A stretch of DNA of 64,000 nucleotides from contig NZ_FQUP01000002.1 of the NCBI RefSeq assembly GCF_900129325.1, positions 512,668 through 576,667 on the forward strand, in the 5' to 3' direction. The position numbers were made by a program, and so were the translations under genes. The DNA is from Kaistia soli DSM 19436. Lineage in GTDB: Bacteria > Pseudomonadota > Alphaproteobacteria > Rhizobiales > Kaistiaceae. Below the pieces are notes generated by a model. It saw only the letters and a list, made by a program, of their open reading frames with translations, was not told the DNA's origin and ran no database searches. Below, piece by piece: positions 1 through 8,300 of the stretch; within the stretch, counting starts at the first letter, position 1, and every line of letters starts with the position of its first letter.

Positions 1-754
1 CATCGATCTGGCCCTTATGGCCGCGCAGCGCATGGATGTCGGGATGGAAGGGCGCAGACGACCCCATGGCGGCATCGGTGGAAAGCGCCCCGGTGATCAG
101 TGCTGCCTGTGCGGCCCTGTGGGCGCGGAAGAGGCCGGCCAGCGCCAGCGCCGTCGATGTCTGGGTGCCGTTGATGAGCGCGAGCCCTTCCTTGGCGGCG
201 AACTCGATCGGCTTCAACCCCGCGCGCTCCAGCGCGGCGGCGCCGCTCATGCGCTCGCCGCCGAGGAAGGCCTCGCCCTGGCCCATCATGACGGCGGCCA
301 TATGCGCCAGCGGCGCGAGATCGCCGGACGCTCCGACCGAGCCTTTCTCGGGGATCAGCGGGACCACGCCGCTCTCCAGCATGTCCTCGATCAGCCTGAC
401 AACCGCGAGCCGCACGCCCGAGGCGGCGCGGCCGAGCGAGATCAGCTTCAGCGACAGGATCAGGCGAACGATATTCTCCGGCAGCGGCGCGCCGACGCCG
501 CAGCAATGCGACAGGATGAGGTTGCGCTGCAGCGTGGCGACATCGGCCGCATCGATCTTGATCGAGGCCAGTTTTCCAAAGCCGGTATTGATGCCGTAGA
601 CAGGTTCGTTGCCGGCAGCGATCTCCGCGATGCGCGCAGCAGCCCGCTCGATGGCGGCATCGCATGACGGCTCGATCCGGACGGGCTCGCCGGTCCAGTA
701 GATCATCTCCAGTTGCTGGAGCGTGACATGACCGGGTTTCAGAACGATGGTCAT
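1..754 (-). CDS. hutH: Histidine ammonia-lyase HutH (C-terminus beyond window edge)
   Basis: Deaminates L-histidine to trans-urocanate, the first Hut step, in the cytoplasm. I translated this from the strand because the gene runs off the left edge; 251 codons are visible of the roughly 510 usual for the family. YGINTGFG lies at residues 53-60. [11 protein letters not shown] contains the Ala142-Ser143-Gly144 triad that cyclises to the MIO electrophile. The ATG overlaps the stop of hutI as ATGA, so the two genes are translationally coupled and hutH is downstream in a hutI-hutH operon. hutU and hutG are not in the window and may lie to the left. Confidence 0.97.
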   Translation of the reverse strand, partial: MTIVLKPGHVTLQQLEMIYWTGEPVRIEPSCDAAIERAAARIAEIAAGNEPVYGINTGFGKLASIKIDAADVATLQRNLILSHCCGVGAPLPENIVRLILSLKLISLGRAASGVRLAVVRLIEDMLESGVVPLIPEKGSVGASGDLAPLAHMAAVMMGQGEAFLGGERMSGAAALERAGLKPIEFAAKEGLALINGTQTSTALALAGLFRAHRAAQAALITGALSTDAAMGSSAPFHPDIHALRGHKGQID

Positions 755-1986
755 CTTGGGATCCATTCCCCCTTGAAAATCCGTGCATGCAGCGGGTTAA
801 AGCCGATGCGGTAGACAAGCTCCGCGAGGCTCTCGATGTCCCAAACGGCGAGGTCGGCCGACTGGCCAGAGACGATCGTTCCCGTGCGGGCGCCCAGCCC
901 GAGGGCCCGTGCCGCTTCCGACGTGACGCCCGCGATGCATTCGTCGACCGTCAGCCCGAACAAGGTTGCCGACATGTTCATGGCCAACAGCAGCGAGGTC
1001 AGCGGCGAGGTGCCGGGGTTGCAGTCCGTCGCGATGGCGATCGGCACGCCGGCCTGGCGAAGCAGGTGGACCGGCGGCGTCTGCTTTTCATTCAGCGTGT
1101 AGAAGGAGCCGGGAAGGAGGACTGCCACCGTCCCCGACCTTGCCATGGCATCGACGCCGCCCTGATCCAGATATTCGAGATGGTCGGCGGAAAGTGCCTG
1201 ATAGGATGCCGCGAGCTCGGCGCCGCCCAGATTGGAAAGCTGCTCGGCGTGGAGCTTAACCGGAAGGCCAAGCGACCGCGCGCGGTCGAAGACGCGGGCG
1301 ATCTGCTGCGGCGAGAAGGCGATGCCTTCGCAGAAGCCATCGACGGCATCGACCAATCCCTCCGCATGGGCTTGGTCGAGCCCGGGCAGGACCACCTCGG
1401 AAATGTAGTCGTCGCTGCGGCCGGAATAGTCGGCCGGCGTGGCATGGGCCCCGAGATATGTCGTCACCACGCGGACGGGACGGATGCGTTCCAGCGCGCG
1501 GGCGGCGCGCAGCATGTCGCATTCAGCCTCGATCGAAAGGCCGTAGCCCGACTTGATCTCGATCGTAGAAACGCCTTCGGCGAGGAGATGATCAAGTCTT
1601 GGCAAAGCGGTCTCGACCAGCGCGTCGACGCTCATTGCGCGGGTGGCATTAACCGTTGAGACAATGCCGCCGCCCGACCGCGCGATCTCTTCATAGCTCG
1701 CGCCTGCAAGGCGCAATTCGAATTCTCGTGCGCGATTGCCGCCGAAGACGAGATGCGTGTGACAGTCGATCAGCGACGGCGTGACGAAGCGGCCGTCCAG
1801 CTTGACCGTGTCGGCGCCGCGCGCCATGTCCGCTGGCAGATCGCTTTCTTTGCCGGCGAACAGGATGGCCCCGCCTTCCGTCAGGATTGCTCCCCTCTCG
1901 ACAAGGGCAAGCCCAGAGGTGCCGGCACGTGCCGTGGCGTAGCGGAGGTCGCGATAGAGGTGTCGTCGCTTCACAGTCTCGGTCAC
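751..1986 (-). CDS. hutI: Imidazolonepropionase HutI
   Basis: Hydrolyses 4-imidazolone-5-propionate to N-formimino-L-glutamate, the third Hut step. The 411-residue length is normal for the family. It is an amidohydrolase-superfamily protein: [12 protein letters not shown] supplies the metal ligands His76 and His78, KSGYGL is a substrate-binding motif, KLHAEQLSN and SADHLEYL supply further histidines, and [10 protein letters not shown] supplies the distal Asp. It is the first gene of the minus-strand hutI-hutH operon. Its start lies about 54 bp from a palindromic HutC box shared with divergent hutF. Confidence 0.97.
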   Translation of the reverse strand: MTETVKRRHLYRDLRYATARAGTSGLALVERGAILTEGGAILFAGKESDLPADMARGADTVKLDGRFVTPSLIDCHTHLVFGGNRAREFELRLAGASYEEIARSGGGIVSTVNATRAMSVDALVETALPRLDHLLAEGVSTIEIKSGYGLSIEAECDMLRAARALERIRPVRVVTTYLGAHATPADYSGRSDDYISEVVLPGLDQAHAEGLVDAVDGFCEGIAFSPQQIARVFDRARSLGLPVKLHAEQLSNLGGAELAASYQALSADHLEYLDQGGVDAMARSGTVAVLLPGSFYTLNEKQTPPVHLLRQAGVPIAIATDCNPGTSPLTSLLLAMNMSATLFGLTVDECIAGVTSEAARALGLGARTGTIVSGQSADLAVWDIESLAELVYRIGFNPLHARIFKGEWIPR

Positions 1987-2039
1987 GATGGATGAACTCC
2001 GCCGGAAAAGGGAGCGCTACCCTTTCAATCTCAGAAATA

Positions 2040-2051
2040 ATGTATATACAT
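2040..2051. promoter_or_regulatory. HutC operator between hutI and hutF
   Basis: ATGTATATACAT is a perfect 12-bp palindrome in the 120-bp divergent gap. It matches the GT-N-TA-N-AC signature known for HutC-subfamily GntR regulators. It lies about midway between the two starts, so one bound HutC could repress both hutI-hutH and hutF-hutC, with urocanate as the usual inducer of the family. The sequence match is direct; binding is inferred. Confidence 0.8.
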
Positions 2052-2106
2052 AGAGTGGTGCCTGCAAGCCGTTTCTCTGGGCTGTGGCCGACACGAGAGG
2101 GCGTGG

Positions 2107-3456
2107 ATGAGTGCGATCTTTGCGGAACTGGCCCTCGTCGACGGTGCCTGGCGACGGGATGTGCTGCTCTCGATCGAAGGCGGCGTGATCACCGCTATCG
2201 AGGAAGGCGGCTCCCCAGCCGATGCGTCCGATAATGCGGCGATCCTCGTTCCGGGCATGCCGAACCTGCACAGCCACGCCTTCCAGCGCGCGATGGCGGG
2301 ACTTGCAGAAGTGCGGGGGCCGGCTGCCGACAGCTTCTGGAGCTGGCGGACCGTGATGTACCGTTTCGCGCTCGCCATGGAGCCCGAAGATGTCGAGGCC
2401 GTTGCCGCCGCGCTCTACATGGACATGCTCGAGGCCGGCTTCACCCGCGTCGGTGAGTTCCACTATCTCCATCACGGCCGCGATGGCGCACCCTATGCCG
2501 ATATCGCAGAACTCGCCGCGCGCATCGTCGCCGCGAGCCGGACGAGCGGCATCGGGCTCACGCTCCTCCCGGTGTTCTATGCCTATGGCGGCTTCGGCAA
2601 GGCCGGCCCTCAACCCGGCCAGCGGCGCTTCATCAACACGCTCGACAGCTTCGCCGATCTGATGGCGGCGTGCCGAAAGCTGGTTGGCGGCGAACCCGGC
2701 GCCACGCTCGGCGTCGCGCCGCATAGCCTCCGCGCCATCAGCCCTGACGAATTGCCGGCGTTGATCGCACTTGGCGAGCGCGGACCTGTTCATATGCATA
2801 TCGCCGAGCAGATGCGGGAGGTCGAGGACTGCCTCGCTTGGTCGGGTGCGCGGCCGGTGGAGTGGCTGCTCGCGCATACTCCCGTCGACGCGCGCTGGTG
2901 CCTGATCCATGCGACCCATATGACCGAGGCCGAGACAATCGCCATGGCTCGCTCGGGCGCGACGGCTGGCCTTTGCCCCATCACGGAAGCCAATCTCGGC
3001 GACGGCGTCTTTTCGGCACCCAGCTTTCTGCGGGAAGGCGGGTGCTTCGGCATCGGCTCGGATTCGAATGTCTCGATCTCTGTTGCTCATGAACTCCGTC
3101 AGCTCGAATATTCCCAGCGCCTGTTCCATCAGGCGCGCAACGTGATCGCAGAGCCCGGCGGCTCCACTGGACGCCGGCTGTTCGATGGGGCGATCGCGGG
3201 CGGAGCCGCCGCACTTGGCGTCCGCGCGGGGCTTTCAACCGGGGCCGACGCCGATATGGTATCGCTGGATGCCGGTCGCCTCGCCGGGGCGACTCCGGAC
3301 CAAATCCTCGATCGCTGGATCTTCGGCGACGGGGTCGCTGTGGATGGCGTCTGGACGCGGGGCAAGAGGCTGGTATCCGGCGGAAGACATTGCAATCATG
3401 ACGCAATACGCCGTGAATTCCGTTCAGCCATGGCAAGGCTTGTGGAGTGCGCCTGA
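2107..3456 (+). CDS. hutF: Formimidoylglutamate deiminase HutF
   Basis: Converts N-formimino-L-glutamate to N-formyl-L-glutamate plus ammonia, the deiminase branch of histidine degradation, in which HutG then releases formate and glutamate. The 449 residues fit HutF. NLHSHAFQRAM carries metal ligands His55 and His57. HMHIAEQMREVEDC near residue 231 and LIHATHMT supply further ligand and catalytic histidines. GSDSNVS near residue 318 supplies the catalytic Asp. It is first in a hutF-hutC operon, with hutC starting 23 bp after the hutF stop. Confidence 0.96.
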   Translation: MSAIFAELALVDGAWRRDVLLSIEGGVITAIEEGGSPADASDNAAILVPGMPNLHSHAFQRAMAGLAEVRGPAADSFWSWRTVMYRFALAMEPEDVEAVAAALYMDMLEAGFTRVGEFHYLHHGRDGAPYADIAELAARIVAASRTSGIGLTLLPVFYAYGGFGKAGPQPGQRRFINTLDSFADLMAACRKLVGGEPGATLGVAPHSLRAISPDELPALIALGERGPVHMHIAEQMREVEDCLAWSGARPVEWLLAHTPVDARWCLIHATHMTEAETIAMARSGATAGLCPITEANLGDGVFSAPSFLREGGCFGIGSDSNVSISVAHELRQLEYSQRLFHQARNVIAEPGGSTGRRLFDGAIAGGAAALGVRAGLSTGADADMVSLDAGRLAGATPDQILDRWIFGDGVAVDGVWTRGKRLVSGGRHCNHDAIRREFRSAMARLVECA

Positions 3457-3479
3457 TTAGTCAGCCTGCTGGAAGCCCG

Positions 3480-4223
3480 ATGGACGCCAAAGACACACCA
3501 AGCCTGACCCTGCATCAGAAGATCCTCGGAGACATCGAGCGCAAGATCGTATCGGGCGAATGGCCGCCCGGTCATCGGCTGCCATTCGAGGTCGATCTGG
3601 CGAAGTCCTATGATGTCTCGCGCATGACCGTGAACAAGGTCATGACGCAGCTCGCGCGGTCCGGGCTCATCGAGCGTCGCAAGCGTTCGGGATCGTTCGT
3701 TTCCCTGCCGCGTGTACAGGCAGCCATCCTGGAGATCAGCGACATCGAGGCCGAGGTCCGTTCTCTGGGGCGGCCTTACTCCTATGCGATCCTCTCCTCT
3801 TCGGTCCGCCGCATGGAAGATACCGACGTCGCGGACTGCGATATTCCCGAGACTTCGGAGGTGCTCGACGTGACCTGCGTCCACTATGCCGGCGGCGTGC
3901 CCTTTTGCATCGAGGAGCGGCTGATCAATCTTTCCGTCGTTCCCGAGGCGCGGGCGGGCACGTTCGAGACCAGTCCGCCCGGCGCATGGCTGCTCAAGCA
4001 GGCGCCGTGGAGCACGGCCGAGCACCGGATCTTCGCAGTCAATGCGGTGGGAGGCCTGCCGAAGCTGCTGAACATTCCCAAGAACGCGGCCTGCCTCGTC
4101 GTGCAGCGCCGCACATGGAGTGAACTCGGCCCCGTCACCCATGTCCGCCTGACCTATCCGGGCGAACAACACTCGATCGTCGCGCGTTTCGCGCCGGCCG
4201 GGCCCTCGTCGGATCGCTCCTGA
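3480..4223 (+). CDS. hutC: GntR/HutC-family repressor of histidine utilisation
   Basis: Transcriptional repressor with an N-terminal GntR winged helix (about residues 10-76, including SYDVSRMTVNKVM as the recognition helix) and a C-terminal UTRA ligand domain that in HutC senses urocanate. I chose the ATG at 3480, giving 247 residues, because GGAAG precedes it. A GTG at 3447 inside hutF would add 11 residues. It lies directly downstream of hutF and so is probably autoregulated through the 2040 box. Two further boxes suggest that it also controls the neighbouring transporter and catabolic operons. A hairpin separates it from the convergent ABC genes. Confidence 0.93.
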   Translation: MDAKDTPSLTLHQKILGDIERKIVSGEWPPGHRLPFEVDLAKSYDVSRMTVNKVMTQLARSGLIERRKRSGSFVSLPRVQAAILEISDIEAEVRSLGRPYSYAILSSSVRRMEDTDVADCDIPETSEVLDVTCVHYAGGVPFCIEERLINLSVVPEARAGTFETSPPGAWLLKQAPWSTAEHRIFAVNAVGGLPKLLNIPKNAACLVVQRRTWSELGPVTHVRLTYPGEQHSIVARFAPAGPSSDRS

Positions 4224-4244
4224 GGCCGGCTTGACAGTTGGAAA

Positions 4245-4268
4245 GGATCCCGCCCGATGGGCAGGATC
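4245..4268. terminator. Bidirectional hairpin between hutC and the ABC ATPase gene
   Basis: GATCC-C-GCCC and GGGC-A-GGATC form a stem with one mismatch and a GAT loop in the 43-bp convergent gap. There is no long T tract. It probably terminates both operons. Confidence 0.5.
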
Positions 4269-5046
4269 AGAGTTTCTCGTCCTTCGAGCCTGCTCGGATG
4301 GCTGCGAGCACGTCCTTCTGCAAGGCAATAAACGCGCTGCTGGCGATCATGTCCTGGTTACGCGGGCGGGAAAGACCGACATGGAACTCGGCGTGGATCC
4401 GGCCGGGGCCGATCGCCATCGCAATGATCCTGTCCGAGAGGTAGACCGCTTCCTCAACGTCATGCGTCACGAACAGCACCGTCAGCCGATGCTCCTCCCA
4501 GATCTGGGTGAGCAGTTCCTGCATCTCGTGCCGCGTCAGGGCGTCGAGCGCGCCGAACGGCTCGTCCATCAGCAGCATTTTCGGCCGATAGGAGAGCGCA
4601 CGGGCGATTGCCACCCGTTGCTTCATGCCGCCCGACAGCTGAGACGGATAGGCGTCGGCGAAGCGCGTGAGCTTCACGAGCTCGATATGGGCCCGCGCAA
4701 TGTCGCGGCATTCACCAGCCGACATCCCGGCGGCCTTCAGCGCAAACTCGACATTTTCCTGCGCCGTCAACCAGGGCAGCAGCGTGTAGGACTGAAAGAC
4801 GACACCGCGGTCGAGGCCCGGCCCGACGATCGGCGCCCCGTCAGTCAGCAGCACCCCCTTATCGAAGCCCTGCAGCCCGGCGACGATCGACAGCAGCGTG
4901 CTCTTGCCACAGCCCGATGCACCGACGAGCGAGACGAATTCGTTGTCGGCCAGCTTCAAATCGATATCGGCAAGCGCGTGCATGGGGCCGCGCTTGCCCG
5001 GATACCATTTGTTGAGACCCGCGATCTCGAGCTTCGGCACGCTCAT
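4267..5046 (-). CDS. ABC transporter ATP-binding protein, NitT/TauT (SsuB-like) family
   Basis: Cytoplasmic ATPase subunit of an importer. GASGCGKST near residue 45 is the Walker A motif, LSGGMKQRVAIARA the signature, LLMDEP the Walker B and VTHDVEEA the switch His. The 259 residues are typical of SsuB/TauB/NrtD proteins. It is the last gene of the operon, one base after the permease stop. Substrate cannot be read from the ATPase. Its place between hutC and a HutC-boxed catabolic operon suggests histidine, urocanate or a related imidazole compound, in place of the better-known HutXWV transporter. Confidence 0.9.
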   Translation of the reverse strand: MSVPKLEIAGLNKWYPGKRGPMHALADIDLKLADNEFVSLVGASGCGKSTLLSIVAGLQGFDKGVLLTDGAPIVGPGLDRGVVFQSYTLLPWLTAQENVEFALKAAGMSAGECRDIARAHIELVKLTRFADAYPSQLSGGMKQRVAIARALSYRPKMLLMDEPFGALDALTRHEMQELLTQIWEEHRLTVLFVTHDVEEAVYLSDRIIAMAIGPGRIHAEFHVGLSRPRNQDMIASSAFIALQKDVLAAIRAGSKDEKL

Positions 5047-5047
5047 C

Positions 5048-5908
5048 TCACTGCCTCGACTGATAGCGGAACAGGACGCGCTCGAGCGCCTTCATCGACT
5101 GGTCGGTGATGAGGCCGAGAATGCCGAGGAACAGGATGTAGCCGATGATGGTCTGGGTCTGGAAATAGCGCTGCGAGACTGTGATCCGATATCCGAGCCC
5201 CGAAGTCGCGGCGACGAGCTCGGCCAGAACGAGCCAGGTCCAGGCCCAGCCGAGGCTGATCCTGAGCGTGTCCCAGATTCCCGGCAGCGCTGATGGCAGG
5301 ACGATCCGGGCCAGGATCTTCGATTCGGACAGTCCCAGTGTCCGGCCAAGCCCGACAAAGTCTGGCGGGACGCGCTTGACGTTGTCCATCACCATCAGGA
5401 CCTGCTGGAAGAAGGTGCCGATCCAGATGATGACGAATTTCTGCCCGTCGCCGGTGCCCGCCCAAAGGATGGACAGCGGCACGAAGGCGACGACCGGCAT
5501 GTAGCGCACGAAGTCGACGAAGGGCTCGATCGCCGCTTCCCAGACACGGAAGCAGCCGATGAGAATACCGATCGGGATCGCCATCAAGGAGGCGAGGGCG
5601 AACCCGATCAGCATGCGATAGACGCTGATGCTGGCGTCCTTCCAGAGCGTCCCGTCCGCCGACAGCTCCAGCATCCGCGACCAGACGGTGCCGGGCGAGG
5701 GGAGGAAGATCGGCTTGACCAGACCCGAGGTCGTGGCCGCCCACCAGACAACCAGGAGGCCGGCGAATACGGCGATGGCGATCGCCAGAAAGGTCCTGCC
5801 ATCAAGGCCCGACCCGATCCGGAACGCGCCGGGCGGCCGGCCGACGCCTGCCCGCGTATGCGGAAGGGCGTTGCGGCCGGAGGTGCTGGTTTCAACGGGC
5901 GAGGACAT
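5048..5908 (-). CDS. ABC transporter permease, NitT/TauT (SsuC-like) family
   Basis: Inner-membrane permease with about six predicted membrane segments, beginning with FLAIAIAVFAGLLVVWWAA after a short Ser/Thr-rich cytoplasmic tail. The SAGLGYRI-like region near the C-terminus and the EAA-type loop with LGLSESKILARIVLPSALP are characteristic of SsuC/TauC proteins and contact the ATPase. It lies between the binding-protein gene (28 bp upstream) and the ATPase gene, forming one three-gene operon. Confidence 0.9.
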   Translation of the reverse strand: MSSPVETSTSGRNALPHTRAGVGRPPGAFRIGSGLDGRTFLAIAIAVFAGLLVVWWAATTSGLVKPIFLPSPGTVWSRMLELSADGTLWKDASISVYRMLIGFALASLMAIPIGILIGCFRVWEAAIEPFVDFVRYMPVVAFVPLSILWAGTGDGQKFVIIWIGTFFQQVLMVMDNVKRVPPDFVGLGRTLGLSESKILARIVLPSALPGIWDTLRISLGWAWTWLVLAELVAATSGLGYRITVSQRYFQTQTIIGYILFLGILGLITDQSMKALERVLFRYQSRQ

Positions 5909-5936
5909 CTCTGGACTTTCGCCGCTTCACCATCCC

Positions 5937-6950
5937 TTACTTGGCTGCGGCGGCTGCGAAGGACGGATCGATGATCGCCTCGGGTGCGATATCTTTCGTC
6001 ACCAGCTTGGCCTGCTTCGCGGCCTTCAGCACGTCGGCGAAGGTCTTGGAAGAGAAGCTGCCGGTAAGGGCATCATTGGCTTCCTTGACCGAATAATAGG
6101 TGACGCCGTCGAACGCCGTCGTCAGCTCGTCCGGCGAAGCGCCGACCGCTTCGGCGATGATCTTGCGATCCTCGTCGGTGTTCACGCGGTAGTCCGCGAG
6201 CGCCGCGTCCCAGGCCTTGAGCATGGCGACGACCTGGCCGGGCTTCGACTTCAGCACCTCGTCGCGCACGACGAAGACGTCCGAGATGAGGCCCGGATCC
6301 TCGCCAGCGGTGTAGAGAAGCTTCACGGCCTTGTCCTGGGCGCGGGCGGCCGAGATGTAGGGCTCGTAGGTGACGGCAACCGGGACCCGGCCGGCGATCA
6401 GCGCGCTGCCGGCATCGGAAGCGGGCATCGGCACGCGCGTGATGTCGTCCATCGTCATCCCGTTATTGGCGAGCGCGTAGTTGAGGAGGATGTCGCTGGT
6501 GGTGCCTTCCTCGAAGGCGACTTGCTTGCCCTTCAGATCGGCGATCGAATTGATGCCTTCACCGGCGACGATGGCGTCGGCGGTCAGGCTGAAGTCGAGC
6601 AGCATGACGATCTTCACCGGCAGGCCGGCCTCGACCATCCCGATCGCGGTATGGGTCGCGATATTGGCGGCGTCGAGCTGGCCACTGGCGAGGGCAGCGT
6701 TGATATCCTTGTCCTCGCTGAAATTCACGATCTCGACGTCGTTGAGGCCCTGCTTCGCGAAAAGGCCCTTCTTGGCCGCGACGTGCCACTGCCCATAGCC
6801 AAGCCACGGTTCGATGCCGAGCTTGAAGGAGCCCGGTTCCGGCGTCGTCGGCAGGGGCTCGGCCGCATGGGCAGCGCTGAGGCTACCGATCAGCGCCGCG
6901 GCCATGGCGATGGCACGGGTCGAGCGGGCGACGGTGTTGAGGTTGAGCAT
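5937..6950 (-). CDS. ABC transporter substrate-binding protein (SsuA/THI5-like)
   Basis: Periplasmic binding protein of the NMT1/THI5-like family. The ATG at 6950 is chosen because it begins a clear Sec signal (MLNLNTVARSTRAIAMAAA, ending near SAAHA) and is preceded by AGAGGG. An upstream in-frame Met at 7034 would precede this signal and lacks support. Mature motifs include IEPWLGYGQWHVAAKKG and LKGKQVAFEEG. It is the first gene of the importer operon, with a degenerate HutC-like box about 107 bp upstream. The ligand is unknown; histidine-related compounds are the contextual guess. Confidence 0.9.
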   Translation of the reverse strand: MLNLNTVARSTRAIAMAAALIGSLSAAHAAEPLPTTPEPGSFKLGIEPWLGYGQWHVAAKKGLFAKQGLNDVEIVNFSEDKDINAALASGQLDAANIATHTAIGMVEAGLPVKIVMLLDFSLTADAIVAGEGINSIADLKGKQVAFEEGTTSDILLNYALANNGMTMDDITRVPMPASDAGSALIAGRVPVAVTYEPYISAARAQDKAVKLLYTAGEDPGLISDVFVVRDEVLKSKPGQVVAMLKAWDAALADYRVNTDEDRKIIAEAVGASPDELTTAFDGVTYYSVKEANDALTGSFSSKTFADVLKAAKQAKLVTKDIAPEAIIDPSFAAAAAK

Positions 6951-7056
6951 CCAAACAATCCCTCTGGTTCGGCGGAGTCGAAGTTCTCCGGTTCCATCCG
7001 CCTTTGTTGTCGTTTTCTGGTGGCTTGCGCGCAAGTTTGTTCTTGTTGTCCGATTA

Positions 7057-7070
7057 TAAGTATAGATTTA
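7057..7070. promoter_or_regulatory. Candidate degenerate HutC operator upstream of the ABC importer
   Basis: TAAGTATAGATTTA is an imperfect palindrome with 10 of 14 positions symmetric. Its core GTATAGAT differs by one base from GT-N-TA-N-AC. It lies between the FMN oxidase stop and the importer start, in a locally AT-rich stretch. Weaker than the boxes at 2040 and 12843. Confidence 0.45.
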
Positions 7071-7124
7071 TTGCGCGTGTCGTTTCAAGCAGACTGATGG
7101 CTGGCGAGGCCGGGAAGCGCCATT

Positions 7125-8282
7125 TCAGGCCCTGGGCGCATCGAGGAAACGGACCGCCGAACGCCCGTTTCGCCGCAACGCGTCGACGGAATCGAGACCC
7201 ATCAGGGCAAGGTTTATTGTCAGCTCCGTCCTGAAGATGTTGAGCAGCTTTGCGACGCCGGCCTCACCGCCAGCCGCCAGCGCGAAGGCATAGGAGCGGC
7301 CGAGCATGACGCCGGACGCGCCGAGTGCCAGCGCCTTGATGACATCAGAGCCACGCCGAAAGGCGCCGTCGATCAGGATGTCGATCTCGCCGCCGAGTTG
7401 TTCGGCGATCTCGGGCAGCGCCGATATCGTGGAGGGCGCGGCGTCGAGCTGGCGGCCGCCATGGTTGGAAATCACGATGGCGTCGGCGCCGGTTGACCTG
7501 GCCAGTTGCGCATCGGCTGCCGTCAGGATGCCCTTGATGACGAGCTTGCCATTCCATCGCTCACGCAGCCATGCGACGTCGGCCCAGCTGAGCGTCTTGT
7601 CGATCCGCCGCGACAGGTTCGCCGCCTGCTCAAGAGCGCCGCGGCCGAATTCGGCGCGGTGATCGACAGCTTCGACCGAGGGCGTTCCCTTGCCGAGAAC
7701 GTCGAGGCACCAAGCCGGTCGCGTCGCCATGTTCATCAGCATGGCCGGGGTCAGACGCGTTGCGGCGCGAAAGCCGTTGCGCACATCCTTTTCCCTTATG
7801 CCGGTGATCGCCGTGTCGACGGTCACAAAGAGGGCGCCAGCACCGGCGCGCTCGGCACCGGCCAGCAGCTCCTCGGTGAGCCCGCGGTCGTCCAGGATAT
7901 AGAGTTGGAAATAGCCTTCGCCGCCAGCCGCTCGCGCCACCGACCCGATTGAGCGGATCGAGAATGTCGAGAGGCACCAGGGGATGCCCGCGGTCGCCGC
8001 CGCACGGGCGGCTGCGATCTCACCGTCGCGCCGATAGAGGCCGAGAAATCCGACCGGCCCCAGCATCAGCGGGAGGGCCGCGCGATGACCGAGGATATCG
8101 GCGCAAAGATCCTGCTGCATCGACCCGCGCAGGACGCATTGCTCGAGCGCCCAGCGGTCGAAATCGTCGCGGTTGCGGCGGAGCGTGGTCTCGCCGAAGC
8201 TGCCGCCATCGATATAGTCGAAGAAGATCTTCGGCAGCCGTCGCCGCGCGGCGTCCCTGAAGTCATCGGCATTGACGATCAT
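7125..8282 (-). CDS. FMN-dependent alpha-hydroxyacid oxidase/dehydrogenase (LldD/glycolate oxidase family)
   Basis: Oxidises an L-2-hydroxy acid to the 2-keto acid with FMN. The 385 residues are family length. An N-terminal FDYIDGGSFGETTLRRN segment resembles the family start, YFQLY and VTVDTAI line the flavin site, and SNHGGRQLD near residue 269 carries the catalytic His and substrate-binding Arg. DILIDGAFRRGSDVIKALALGA is the FMN phosphate site. It is the last gene of a five-gene operon starting at 12777, 18 bp after the kinase gene. An imidazole-lactate type substrate would fit the locus but is speculation. Confidence 0.9.
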   Translation of the reverse strand: MIVNADDFRDAARRRLPKIFFDYIDGGSFGETTLRRNRDDFDRWALEQCVLRGSMQQDLCADILGHRAALPLMLGPVGFLGLYRRDGEIAAARAAATAGIPWCLSTFSIRSIGSVARAAGGEGYFQLYILDDRGLTEELLAGAERAGAGALFVTVDTAITGIREKDVRNGFRAATRLTPAMLMNMATRPAWCLDVLGKGTPSVEAVDHRAEFGRGALEQAANLSRRIDKTLSWADVAWLRERWNGKLVIKGILTAADAQLARSTGADAIVISNHGGRQLDAAPSTISALPEIAEQLGGEIDILIDGAFRRGSDVIKALALGASGVMLGRSYAFALAAGGEAGVAKLLNIFRTELTINLALMGLDSVDALRRNGRSAVRFLDAPRA

Positions 8283-8300
8283 CGTGCTGCCTCGCGCGAG

